Positions 1-8,175 of a stretch of DNA of 11,723 nucleotides are shown here, in pieces. The notes below the pieces were generated by a model. It ran no database searches. It was given only the letters and a program-made list of their open reading frames with translations, and had not been told where the DNA came from. The stretch is from Sulfurovum sp. (GTDB taxonomy: Bacteria; Campylobacterota; Campylobacteria; Campylobacterales; Sulfurovaceae), in contig JALWME010000194.1 in the NCBI GenBank assembly GCA_027083995.1, positions 1 through 11,723 on the forward strand, written 5' to 3'. A program made the position numbers and the translations under genes. How positions within the stretch are numbered: the first letter of the stretch is position 1; the number at the start of each line of letters is the position of its first letter.

Positions 1-1071
1 ATCTCTGGTATTTGAGATAGAACTTATCTCACGGTATTGGTTTTGCCCAGGAAGCCATACTTCAAGGTCTATGGTCGTAGCAGCAGAGAAACCTAAATCA
101 CCACCACAAAGCTCCACTACTCTATGAGGCAGCCCAAGAGCTGTAAGTATATCTGAAGCATTTTGTACCATCAGTTCAAATACCTCTTCTGACTTATCAG
201 GATGGGTAATGGCTACCATTTCAACTTTATTGAACTGATGTTGACGTATGATACCTCTTGTATCACGGCCTGCACTACCAGCTTCTTTTCTAAAACATGG
301 TGTGTATCCTGTCATAAGTAGTGGCAACTCTTTTTCAGAGAGTATCTCATCATTGTACATATTGGTTAGTGGTACTTCTGCTGTAGGTATAAGATAGAGG
401 TCTTCATCACAAATTTTAAACTGATCATTTTGAAATTTAGGTAATTGCCCTGTACCCAACATCATGGCTGTATTATTTAAAAATGGTACTGAGTACTCTA
501 CAAAACCTTTTTCACGGTTACTATCTAAAAAAAAGTTTATCAAAGCACGTTCAAGTCTGGAAGCTTCACCTTTTAGAATTGAAAAACGAGACTTTGCAAG
601 TTTTACGCCACGTTCAAAGTCTATCCATCCATTCATTTGTGCAAGTTCCCAATGCTCTTTGGGCTTAAAGTCAAATGCTCTTGGCTCCAATACTTTGCGA
701 AGCTCGACATTATCTTCCTCGTCTGCACCTTCAGGTACAGAGTCGTCTGGAAAGTTAGGGATAGCCAGTGCCACAGCGTACAATGCTTCCTCAGCTTCAC
801 GTGCTTTTTCCTGTACGGGAACCATCGCTTCTTTGTTGGTATCTACCTTGGCTTTGAGCTCAGAGACATCTTTGCCTTCTCTTTTGTACTGCCCAAAAAG
901 TTTAGACATACTGTTTTGCTCTGCTTTCATGGATTCCAATGTAGCATTGGCCTCTTTAAGTGATGTAAAAAGGCTTTGAAGCTTTTCAAGCGTAGCTGTC
1001 TCTACACCTTTTTTCTGAAGTTTTGCCGATGCTTCTTCGAAGTTGTTTTGGAGGTATTTTAAGTCTATCAT
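1..1071 (-). CDS. serS: Seryl-tRNA synthetase (SerRS), C-terminus cut by window edge
   Basis: Class II aminoacyl-tRNA synthetase that charges tRNA-Ser with serine in the cytoplasm. My translation from the ATG at 1069-1071 gives 357 residues open to the left edge, so about 50-60 residues, including class II motif 3, are missing compared with the usual length of roughly 415. The N-terminus (MIDLKYLQNN) is typical of the family. Residues about 25-100 are rich in charged heptads and correspond to the antiparallel coiled-coil arm that holds the tRNA long variable arm. The catalytic core follows, with TAEVPLTN near residue 230 and motif 2 at about 258-284 (CFRKEAGSAGRDTRG, then HQFNKVE). The visible end, SISNTRD, leads into the family's SN..DFQARR segment. 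A TATAAT box 32 bp upstream suggests a promoter separate from the lipoprotein gene before it. The ribosome site is weak (CCAGG about 9 nt before ATG). Confidence 0.97.
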   Translation of the reverse strand, partial: MIDLKYLQNNFEEASAKLQKKGVETATLEKLQSLFTSLKEANATLESMKAEQNSMSKLFGQYKREGKDVSELKAKVDTNKEAMVPVQEKAREAEEALYAVALAIPNFPDDSVPEGADEEDNVELRKVLEPRAFDFKPKEHWELAQMNGWIDFERGVKLAKSRFSILKGEASRLERALINFFLDSNREKGFVEYSVPFLNNTAMMLGTGQLPKFQNDQFKICDEDLYLIPTAEVPLTNMYNDEILSEKELPLLMTGYTPCFRKEAGSAGRDTRGIIRQHQFNKVEMVAITHPDKSEEVFELMVQNASDILTALGLPHRVVELCGGDLGFSAATTIDLEVWLPGQNQYREISSISNTRD

Positions 1072-1102
1072 ATGATTTACCTGGCTTTGAAATGTTTATG
1101 AG

Positions 1103-1108
1103 ATTATA
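1103..1108 (-). promoter_or_regulatory. Predicted -10 box of the serS promoter
   Basis: On the minus strand this reads TATAAT, a perfect -10 hexamer. No good TTGACA lies 16-18 bp upstream, but a T-rich stretch (TTTTTC) is present there, as in many Campylobacterota sigma70 promoters, which tolerate a poor -35. The start of transcription would be near 1096, giving a leader of about 25 nt before the serS ATG. Confidence 0.55.
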
Positions 1109-1138
1109 GTGGAAAGTTTAGAAAAAGTGGTTTAATAC

Positions 1139-1162
1139 CCATAAGAGCTTACACTCTTATGG
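1139..1162 (-). terminator. Candidate terminator after the lipoprotein gene
   Basis: Perfect 9-bp inverted repeat CCATAAGAG / CTCTTATGG with a 6-nt loop, starting 11 bp after the lipoprotein stop codon. On the minus strand the run of five T's comes only about 13 nt after the stem, so it is not a textbook intrinsic terminator. It may be a weak terminator or an mRNA 3'-end stabilising hairpin, and it separates this unit from the serS promoter. Confidence 0.45.
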
Positions 1163-1172
1163 AGTTCATCAT

Positions 1173-3347
1173 TTAAAATAGAGGTTCGCTATCAACCTGA
1201 CATTTACTAAATGTCACTGAACCTTCATCACCAGTAGAGCTAACAACATAACGTAAAAAAGCTCTACCTTGGTTATCACATGATACAGGATCATTTTTAA
1301 TTGGACCACTTACTATAACGGCATTACTTAAATCCAACTCACAACTAAATGTTGAATTGTATACACCCCACTCATCTGCCGTGCCTGTATCAATTATTCC
1401 AGAAATCCCTACATTAATATTCGTAGCACCTTTGGGTACTTTTACAGTACGTCCCTTAAGAGGAAGATGAAAATGCAGTGTTTGCTCATGCACTTCACCA
1501 CTACGTAACACTTTCCCCGTAGCAGGATCCAATCCTGTCATATTAACAAGAATCATGGCACGTTTCCCTACCATATAAGAATCGTATTTAAGTATTACAA
1601 TCGCCTTACCTGTCTCATCTAGCCTATAAGTACCATCCGCAGAATCTATAACAACTACAGACTCCGCAAAAGTACTTGTACATATCTTATCTCTATAGTT
1701 ATACCCTATAGCCATACCTAAACCAGCATGCGCTTCTCCGTGATACTCATTACTCAAGTCCAGCGTATCTGCTGATAGAAATTTCTCTATATCCCATTTA
1801 CCAAGTGCTTCATAAGTTCTCACATCACCAAAGACTGCTACAAAGGCTCTCTCTTTTAGGATATTTGGAGAATCAAAAGGTGCCGCTCCTGTTAAAGAGA
1901 GGGATGCTTTACCATTATTTGGACTGAGTGTAGCACTGACTGCAGTATTGTTTTTTCCATAAAGTATCTCGTTACCCGAAGCATCTTTAGCAAAACTTGC
2001 CATAGCACTTACATTAATAAAGCCTGTAGTCGCAATAGGGTTCCCACTTGCATCTGTTGCCTGCACTATAAATTTATGCTCAAATTGTTTAGTATCGAAA
2101 TTATATCCCACACCATTATCATTGATAGAAAATGCTGTTGCTTCACCTGACAATACTGCAACTGAAAAAAGCTGTCCTCTGGTTTTGAGTACACCATTAA
2201 GATTTGTATATTCAATAATCACTTCGACAATAGCTAAACCAGAATTTTTAGCATCTGCAGTTAAAAGTACAGAAACATTATTTCGTTTTGATCCCAATGC
2301 AATACTAGTTGCTGGATTTCCTCCACCTTCAGGAGTCAATTTTAAAACACTTGCATCTTTGGATGTTACGGAAATACTTTTAATTCTTTCATTTGGTATC
2401 GGTGCTTTGGTATCTTTATCTATTAAGGTCACAATGGCATTGTTTCTTGTGCCCAAAGCAAGGTTGTTTACCCCACCATTAGGTACAAATGTAATAAAGT
2501 AGTTAATATTGTCAATAGGTTCAGAGGGAGTAACAATTTTACCTGTTGTAAGATTTATTTTGGCAGTATCACACACCGATGAATTGTCTTCAAGACAAAA
2601 TTCTACAGTCATATTACTATCTACTATCGGTGTAGGCGAAGTATAAGCAAAAACAGCATCTCCTGCGGCATCTGATGCAACACTTTGGGCGGCAAAAGAA
2701 CCAACAATTCCACTCATACTCGTAATTTTCACATTTTTATTTGCAGCACCCACACTTCCTTGAAGCACATTGACTGTGATATTTTTTTCTACACCTGACT
2801 CATTAATGTCCAACTGTTTTGTTGCAACAGAAATACTTAATATACTGGAATCATTTACTGTTATTTGAGAGGAGTTTATAGCTTGACTTGTTCCCAAAAA
2901 CTTACCAATTGTTGATTTACCATTACCATCTACCAATGTATTGGTAGCAGATAATTGATAAGAAGTCGGAATACAATTTGCATCTGTCATTTTTCCACTT
3001 AAGACAACATTTCTGCTTGGGTTTGTCTGATTGAGTGTTACTGTGTCTGGGTTGGCTTGGACTGAGCCATTGACCAAAGGACAACCACCCAATATAAGAT
3101 TCATCTTATCTAATGTAGCAGTTACGGTACTTTCATACGTACTTGTTACCACAATATTCGCAGCAGCATCTCCTGTATTTTTGTCAAGAGTAATACCTTG
3201 TAATGCTGTAGTAATTTTACCTGTTGTATTCCTATCTGAATTTGTAGGAGTCTGTCCAGCAGGGACATCTTCTATACTATTACCACCACAAGCCGACAAT
3301 ACCAATGCTAAAGCTAACATAAAAGCATATACTGTATTTCTTTTCAT
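1173..3347 (-). CDS. Large outer-membrane lipoprotein with Ig-like modules, function unknown
   Basis: 724-residue predicted lipoprotein that I cannot assign to a named family. The N-terminus has K2 R3, a hydrophobic segment (residues 6-17) and the lipobox LSAC with Cys20 as the lipidated residue. Position +2 is Gly rather than Asp, favouring outer-membrane sorting by the E. coli rule. After a short polar linker the protein is almost all beta-type sequence. Segments at about 45-165, 166-275, 276-400 and 401-510 look like bacterial Ig/invasin-like modules, for example the SISVATKQLDINESG and ITVNVLQGSV region. A different C-terminal domain (about 530-724) contains the His/Glu-rich stretches YHGEAHAG and HEQTLHFHLP. 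The mature part has eight further cysteines (89, 125, 251, 259, 556, 669, 690, 716), enough for four disulfides. The start is supported by AGAAGGA upstream. It follows the beta-barrel gene after 21 bp, so the two are probably co-transcribed and may act together at the cell surface (inference). Confidence 0.85.
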   Translation of the reverse strand: MKRNTVYAFMLALALVLSACGGNSIEDVPAGQTPTNSDRNTTGKITTALQGITLDKNTGDAAANIVVTSTYESTVTATLDKMNLILGGCPLVNGSVQANPDTVTLNQTNPSRNVVLSGKMTDANCIPTSYQLSATNTLVDGNGKSTIGKFLGTSQAINSSQITVNDSSILSISVATKQLDINESGVEKNITVNVLQGSVGAANKNVKITSMSGIVGSFAAQSVASDAAGDAVFAYTSPTPIVDSNMTVEFCLEDNSSVCDTAKINLTTGKIVTPSEPIDNINYFITFVPNGGVNNLALGTRNNAIVTLIDKDTKAPIPNERIKSISVTSKDASVLKLTPEGGGNPATSIALGSKRNNVSVLLTADAKNSGLAIVEVIIEYTNLNGVLKTRGQLFSVAVLSGEATAFSINDNGVGYNFDTKQFEHKFIVQATDASGNPIATTGFINVSAMASFAKDASGNEILYGKNNTAVSATLSPNNGKASLSLTGAAPFDSPNILKERAFVAVFGDVRTYEALGKWDIEKFLSADTLDLSNEYHGEAHAGLGMAIGYNYRDKICTSTFAESVVVIDSADGTYRLDETGKAIVILKYDSYMVGKRAMILVNMTGLDPATGKVLRSGEVHEQTLHFHLPLKGRTVKVPKGATNINVGISGIIDTGTADEWGVYNSTFSCELDLSNAVIVSGPIKNDPVSCDNQGRAFLRYVVSSTGDEGSVTFSKCQVDSEPLF

Positions 3348-3368
3348 TTTTGTTCCTTCTGTTTACGC

Positions 3369-3887
3369 TTAGTATTGATAATTCAATCCAAATACCACAT
3401 CACCTGTGTGGTCTAACTCATCTGCACTTGAGAGTGAGTATCTGTACCCAACATCAAAGCCAACCTTTTCTGTCACATCAAGGACTACTCCGCCTTGCAT
3501 ACCATACACAAATCCATCCGCATCAACACCTTTGTTGCTCTCAAAATTCATATACCCTACATTCACACCTAGGTATGGTTGTAGTGCATAACTGTCATAT
3601 ACATCTGTCTTCATGAAAAAATAGTCCACTGTGAGAAACAGCTTTTCTACATTATGCTCTCCACTGTCAAAGTAGTTCAATATAAACATTGTTCTCCACT
3701 GTTCATTTTGTGCACCTACGCGTACACCAAAAGAGGTATCATCACTTGTATCACTAGGCTGTTGACCTTGTACCTCAGTTATACTTACTTCTACGCCGAT
3801 AAACTTTTGACTCTCAGTAATCTCTCTTGCATACACTGTATTTCCTAATGCCACACATAAAAGTGCAATTGCTACTTTCTTAACCAT
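3369..3887 (-). CDS. Small outer-membrane beta-barrel protein (OmpA/opacity-type)
   Basis: 172-residue exported protein. Residues 1-20 form a Sec signal peptide (MVKK, hydrophobic core, VYA before the predicted cleavage at Arg21). The rest alternates polar and hydrophobic residues with many aromatics and glycines, as in 8-stranded outer-membrane barrels of the OMP_b-brl/opacity class. Examples are FIGVEVSI, LFLTVDYFFM, LQPYLGVNVGYMNF, VGFDVGYRYSL and the final strand VVFGLNYQY, which ends in an aromatic residue as the BAM machinery prefers. The loop region QQPSDTSDD is acidic and polar. The start is clear: AAGGAG lies 7 nt before the ATG. It is the first gene of a probable two-gene operon with the lipoprotein gene downstream. 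The barrel class is likely. Its specific role (porin, lipoprotein partner, structural barrel) cannot be read from the sequence. Confidence 0.85.
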   Translation of the reverse strand: MVKKVAIALLCVALGNTVYAREITESQKFIGVEVSITEVQGQQPSDTSDDTSFGVRVGAQNEQWRTMFILNYFDSGEHNVEKLFLTVDYFFMKTDVYDSYALQPYLGVNVGYMNFESNKGVDADGFVYGMQGGVVLDVTEKVGFDVGYRYSLSSADELDHTGDVVFGLNYQY

Positions 3888-3987
3888 GATAAAACTCCTT
3901 GTCCTTGTTGAAATGATGCATAGTCTAAATACCTATGAGCTAAGAATATCATATTTTTATATTTTTTAAGATTAAATATTTCAAAAT

Positions 3988-4016
3988 ATTATCCTATTTC
4001 AATCAAATCCACTCAA
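3988..4016 (-). promoter_or_regulatory. Candidate promoter of the barrel/lipoprotein operon
   Basis: Minus-strand TTGAGT (4011-4016), a 17-bp spacer and GATAAT (3988-3993) match sigma70 at 4/6 and 5/6 positions. Transcription would start near 3981, giving a leader of about 94 nt, unusually long next to the other promoters here. An alternative TATGAT lies closer at 3948-3953 without a good -35. The -10 is embedded in an AT-rich imperfect palindrome (3970-3993, starting GATTAAATATT and ending ATATTATC) that could bind a regulator, but I cannot name one. Confidence 0.35.
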
Positions 4017-4030
4017 AAGTGTATCGCAAA

Positions 4031-4050
4031 TATGTCAAAATATGTCAAAA
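4031..4050. repeat. Two tandem copies of a 10-bp repeat
   Basis: The 10-mer TATGTCAAAA occurs twice head to tail. On the minus strand each copy contains TTGACA, so each resembles a -35 element, and the period is about one helical turn. It lies in the 184-bp gap between the tRNA-Met gene and the barrel gene. The best -10 partner (TACACT, 4018-4023) is 19 bp from the upstream TTGACA, so a promoter reading is weak. Confidence 0.6.
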
Positions 4051-4071
4051 TTATTGAGAATTAGAAAAAAG

Positions 4072-4148
4072 TGGTAGTAAGAGGGGGACTTGAACCCCCG
4101 ACCTCCGGCTTATGAGACCAGCGCTCTAACCAGCTGAGCTACCTTACC
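4072..4148 (-). tRNA. tRNA-Met (anticodon CAU), elongator type
   Basis: A 77-nt cloverleaf can be folded by eye: 7-bp acceptor (GGTAAGG with TCTTACT), D stem GCTC/GAGC with loop AGCTGGTTA, anticodon stem CTGGT/GCCGG around loop CTCATAA, a 5-nt variable loop AGGTC, T stem GGGGG/CCCCC around loop TTCAAGT, discriminator A and an encoded CCA. The anticodon is CAU. It lacks the features of an initiator (no 1-72 mismatch and no three consecutive G-C pairs at the base of the anticodon loop), so elongator Met is the best call. A tRNA-Ile with a lysidine-modified CAU cannot be fully excluded by eye. The acceptor ends in G1-U72 and G7-U66 wobbles. A run of six T's begins two bases after the CCA on the transcribed strand and could end transcription. 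Confidence 0.95.
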
Positions 4149-4168
4149 ACTATCTGTGAAGAGACGGA

Positions 4169-4197
4169 ATTTTATCTAAAGAATGCTTTATTGTCAA
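4169..4197 (-). promoter_or_regulatory. Promoter of tRNA-Met
   Basis: Minus strand: perfect TTGACA (-35, 4192-4197), a 17-bp spacer and TAAAAT (-10, 4169-4174). Transcription would start near 4162, leaving a leader of about 14 nt before the mature tRNA. This is one of the two strongest sigma70 matches in the window, as expected for a stable RNA gene. Confidence 0.75.
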
Positions 4198-4235
4198 TGT
4201 ATTTTAGTAAAAAAACATAAATTTGAAGAAAAAAC

Positions 4236-4262
4236 CATAGTTTAGTCATAGTGACTCATATA
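4236..4262. promoter_or_regulatory. Helically phased repeats upstream of groESL, possible operator
   Basis: CATAGT occurs at 4236 and 4247 and CATATA at 4257, spaced 11 and 10 bp apart. A perfect inverted repeat AGTCA-tag-TGACT (4244-4256) overlaps them. The block ends about 25 bp upstream of the groES -35 element, a natural position for an activator or repressor. It matches neither the CIRCE element (TTAGCACTC-N9-GAGTGCTAA) nor the HAIR element (CTTGAGT-N7-ACTCAAG). Binding is speculative. Confidence 0.25.
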
Positions 4263-4286
4263 ATTTAAATAAAATAAAGAAACCTA

Positions 4287-4315
4287 TTGACATTTTTAAA
4301 AAAAATCACTACAAT
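4287..4315 (+). promoter_or_regulatory. groESL promoter
   Basis: Perfect TTGACA (4287-4292), a 17-bp spacer and TACAAT (4310-4315, 5/6 match to TATAAT). The start would fall near 4322, giving a leader of about 30 nt with AAGGAG at 4341-4346. This is a housekeeping-sigma promoter; nothing resembles a sigma32-type promoter. Confidence 0.8.
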
Positions 4316-4351
4316 GCCAATTACAAAAAATAAACAATTAAAGGAGTCACT

Positions 4352-4618
4352 ATGGCATTTGAACCATTAAAAGACAGACTGTTAGTCAAACGTGAAGAAC
4401 AATCCAACCAGACAGCTTCAGGTCTATACATTCCTGATTCTGCAAAAGAGAAACCACTTGAAGGTAAGGTTGTCGCAGTAGGACCAGAAGCCAAAGAAGA
4501 CGGCATTTCTGTAGGTGACACTGTGGTGTTTGCAAACTATTCAGGTCAAGAAATCGTTATCGAAGGTGAAGAGAACCTTATTCTGCTAAGTAAAGAAGTA
4601 CTTGGTCTTATAAAATAA
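4352..4618 (+). CDS. groES: Co-chaperonin GroES (Hsp10)
   Basis: 88-residue subunit of the heptameric lid that caps the GroEL chamber and helps fold client proteins in the cytoplasm. The N-terminus MAFEPLKDRLLVKR is the family signature (PL.DR..V). The mobile loop that contacts GroEL lies at about residues 16-32 and includes SGLYIPDSA. The roof and barrel segment KVVAVGP, then GDTVVFANYSGQE, is conserved, and the C-terminus ends VLGLIK. The length is close to other bacterial GroES proteins. AAGGAG sits 5 nt before the ATG. It is the first gene of a two-gene operon with groEL 15 bp downstream, driven by the promoter just upstream. Confidence 0.98.
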   Translation: MAFEPLKDRLLVKREEQSNQTASGLYIPDSAKEKPLEGKVVAVGPEAKEDGISVGDTVVFANYSGQEIVIEGEENLILLSKEVLGLIK

Positions 4619-6262
<1,644 letters not shown>

Positions 6263-6394
6263 GAACCGTAAATAAACGACAATAGTTTGTCGTTTATAGG
6301 TTCGAAACCGAAGTGGTCGAAGCGAATGCGTAGCCACGTAGGCAGGAACGCATGAAGAGAACATGAATAGTTTCATGTTTTTAGTGTCGAAACC
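6263..6394. repeat. Three-hairpin intergenic block after groEL, possible repeat unit
   Basis: This convergent intergenic stretch is nearly all self-complementary. Hairpin 1 has outer arms GAACC (6263-6267) and GGTTC (6299-6303) around a perfect 11-bp stem, ATAAACGACAA / TTGTCGTTTAT (6272-6282 and 6287-6297, 4-nt loop). Hairpin 2 is ATGCGT / ACGCAT (6326-6331 and 6348-6353) with an inner GCC / GGC. Hairpin 3 is AACATGAA / TTCATGTT (6360-6367 and 6372-6379). Hairpins 1 and 3 share the loop TAGT flanked by AA and TT. TCGAAACC occurs at 6302-6309 and again at 6387-6394, framing hairpins 2 and 3. The block begins at the groEL stop and ends 8 bp before the stop of the converging EAL gene. It may be a dispersed REP-like element. 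Copy number cannot be judged here. Confidence 0.5.
6360..6384 (+). terminator. Likely intrinsic terminator of groESL
   Basis: 8-bp AT-rich stem AACATGAA / TTCATGTT with loop TAGT, followed directly by a T run (five T's in total, two of them in the stem). The T run is on the plus strand only, so it fits termination of groESL and not of the converging EAL gene. The stem is weak in G-C, so termination may be partial. Confidence 0.55.
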
Positions 6395-6402
6395 AAAAAA
6401 TA

Positions 6403-8163
6403 TCAGTTTAACAATTCTCCAAAATCAACTGCTGAAAGTGGTTTAGAGTACAAATACCCCTGTGCATTATCACATCCGTACTCCCCTAAAAGTACTAACT
6501 CTTTGGATGTCTCAACACCTTCGGCGGTCACTTCAAACCCAAATCCATGTATCAGCCCTATGAGTGCTTTTACAGTGATTTGATGATCCAAATTGGTTTC
6601 TAAATCAAAAATAAGTGACCTGTCAATCTTTACGGTAGATAGGGGCAATAGCTGAAGATGTTTTAATGATGAATAGCTTGCTCCAAAATTATCTATAGAA
6701 AGAGAAACACCTAAATCTTTAAAAAGTTTAAAATCCATAATTGTTTTATCTATATTAAACATAGCAGATGCTTCTGTGATATCTAGGTTAAAGTCTTTTG
6801 GGTTGACCTTATGGTCCTCAAATAAAGTCTGTAGTTTTGATATAAATGTATCTACTTGCATCTCTTTTAGCGAAAGGTTTATCGTTATTTTAAAACTTTT
6901 TACACCCTGCTGATTCCATTGTTTCCGTTGCATGATTGCTTCTCTAAAAGCATACTCTCCAATATTTACAATAAGCCCTGTTTTTTTTGCAATATCTAAG
7001 AACTTATCTGCAGTAATAAGCCCAAGTGTTGGGTGATTCCATCGTATTAATGCTTCTGCACCAATCATCTCTTCTGTTTTTAAATTAAACACTGGCTGAT
7101 AATACAAAAAGAATTCATGGTTTTTGAGTCCTTTTAAAATCTCATCATTCATCTTTATCTCATCTTTATGTATAGACTTGTATTCTGTTTCAAAAAAACC
7201 TATATTTGTTTCACTCTCTTTTTGTGCCTGTGCCAGTGCTATATATACATGGTCTATTAGTTTGCTCGCATTTTCTCCATCTTCAGGATACATGACTATT
7301 CCCACCGATGTTGTAAGACGAACTGTGCCATCGTCTTTATAAAAATCTTTCATATCTAAAATTAACTTTTTTGCTATTGTACGTACGGTACTTTTATCTG
7401 TGTCTTTATCTAAAATCAAAAGAAACTTATCACAGTCCATGCGATATACACGCGTATTTTCTATGGTGTGATTTTCAAAATAACTTGCTATTTTCTTGAT
7501 GAGTTGATTTGAAACCCCTAAGCCCATAGTAATTTGCAAATCTTTAAAATTATCAATACCCAGTAAAAACAATGAAAATACTTCAGATTTTTTCTGAGAT
7601 TCTATCACTGAAGTATTTATATCAGAAAGTGCAGAAAACTGACTTGGCAGATTAGTGAAGAAGTCTATGCCACCTTCTTTTTGTATACTTTTAGCTTCTG
7701 TTGGTGTTACTGCTTGCATATCTATTACACATGTAATTTTTTTATCTACATTCCACGCACTTTTATCTACATAAATATTCACTTGTTTCATTTTACCATT
7801 GATAACAAGCAGGACATTTTGTAAATGAAAAGTATCTTCTTTTCTTTCAGATTCATTTTTTAAAACTTCAAAAAAATCTTTGGGTTCTGCTGTATCTATT
7901 TTTAATTCTATTGGCTTGTTGTTCACAATCTTATTATAGTTTTCATCCAAAGAAAACAATACTTTTGCCGATTGATTAGCAAAAACGACACTATACGACT
8001 CAGACAAAACCATAATTGCTTCAGAGTAATACTCTTTTTCTTTTTTAAATAGATTTAACTCTTCTTGTATCTTTTTTGTTTTTCTTTTATACCAAACGCT
8101 AAGACCTATAGATACTATAAGCACCATACATAAAGCTATAACAACTACAATCATATTATCCAT
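6403..8163 (-). CDS. Membrane PAS-GGDEF-EAL protein with degenerate catalytic sites
   Basis: 586-residue protein of the c-di-GMP signalling family. Order: one N-terminal transmembrane helix (about 4-24), a charged helical linker (25-45), a PAS-like domain (about 46-150), a GGDEF domain (about 165-325) and an EAL domain (about 335-586). The GGDEF signature is replaced by DCDKF (243-247), so cyclase activity is not expected. In the EAL domain Glu370 of EAL, Asn429, Asp491, Lys512, Glu548 and Gln568 are kept. The metal-ligand Glu of the E-x-T-E motif is Asp461 (DITE), and the second Asp of the usual DDFG loop is Asn492 (DNFGASYSS instead of DDFGTGYSS). Phosphodiesterase activity is therefore doubtful, and a c-di-GMP-binding or regulatory role is possible. 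It lies 12 bp after a paralogous gene, and its ribosome site (GAGGA) sits just past that gene's stop, so the two are co-transcribed. Confidence 0.93.
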   Translation of the reverse strand: MDNMIVVVIALCMVLIVSIGLSVWYKRKTKKIQEELNLFKKEKEYYSEAIMVLSESYSVVFANQSAKVLFSLDENYNKIVNNKPIELKIDTAEPKDFFEVLKNESERKEDTFHLQNVLLVINGKMKQVNIYVDKSAWNVDKKITCVIDMQAVTPTEAKSIQKEGGIDFFTNLPSQFSALSDINTSVIESQKKSEVFSLFLLGIDNFKDLQITMGLGVSNQLIKKIASYFENHTIENTRVYRMDCDKFLLILDKDTDKSTVRTIAKKLILDMKDFYKDDGTVRLTTSVGIVMYPEDGENASKLIDHVYIALAQAQKESETNIGFFETEYKSIHKDEIKMNDEILKGLKNHEFFLYYQPVFNLKTEEMIGAEALIRWNHPTLGLITADKFLDIAKKTGLIVNIGEYAFREAIMQRKQWNQQGVKSFKITINLSLKEMQVDTFISKLQTLFEDHKVNPKDFNLDITEASAMFNIDKTIMDFKLFKDLGVSLSIDNFGASYSSLKHLQLLPLSTVKIDRSLIFDLETNLDHQITVKALIGLIHGFGFEVTAEGVETSKELVLLGEYGCDNAQGYLYSKPLSAVDFGELLN

Positions 8164-8175
8164 ATTTATCCTCTT

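Noticed and set aside
464..979. Plus-strand open frame of 171 residues
   Set aside because: It lies wholly antisense to serS, is Ser/Leu-rich low-complexity translation without a ribosome site, and two other plus-strand frames overlap it.
3970..3993. Possible Fur box upstream of the barrel gene
   Set aside because: AT-rich imperfect dyad with only 8 of 12 arm positions matching; too weak to name a regulator.
6299..6309. GGTTCGAAACC resembling a tRNA T-arm, as in an attachment site or tRNA fragment
   Set aside because: Only the T-loop-like core is present; no acceptor, anticodon or D-arm sequence surrounds it, and it is explained by the arm of hairpin 1.
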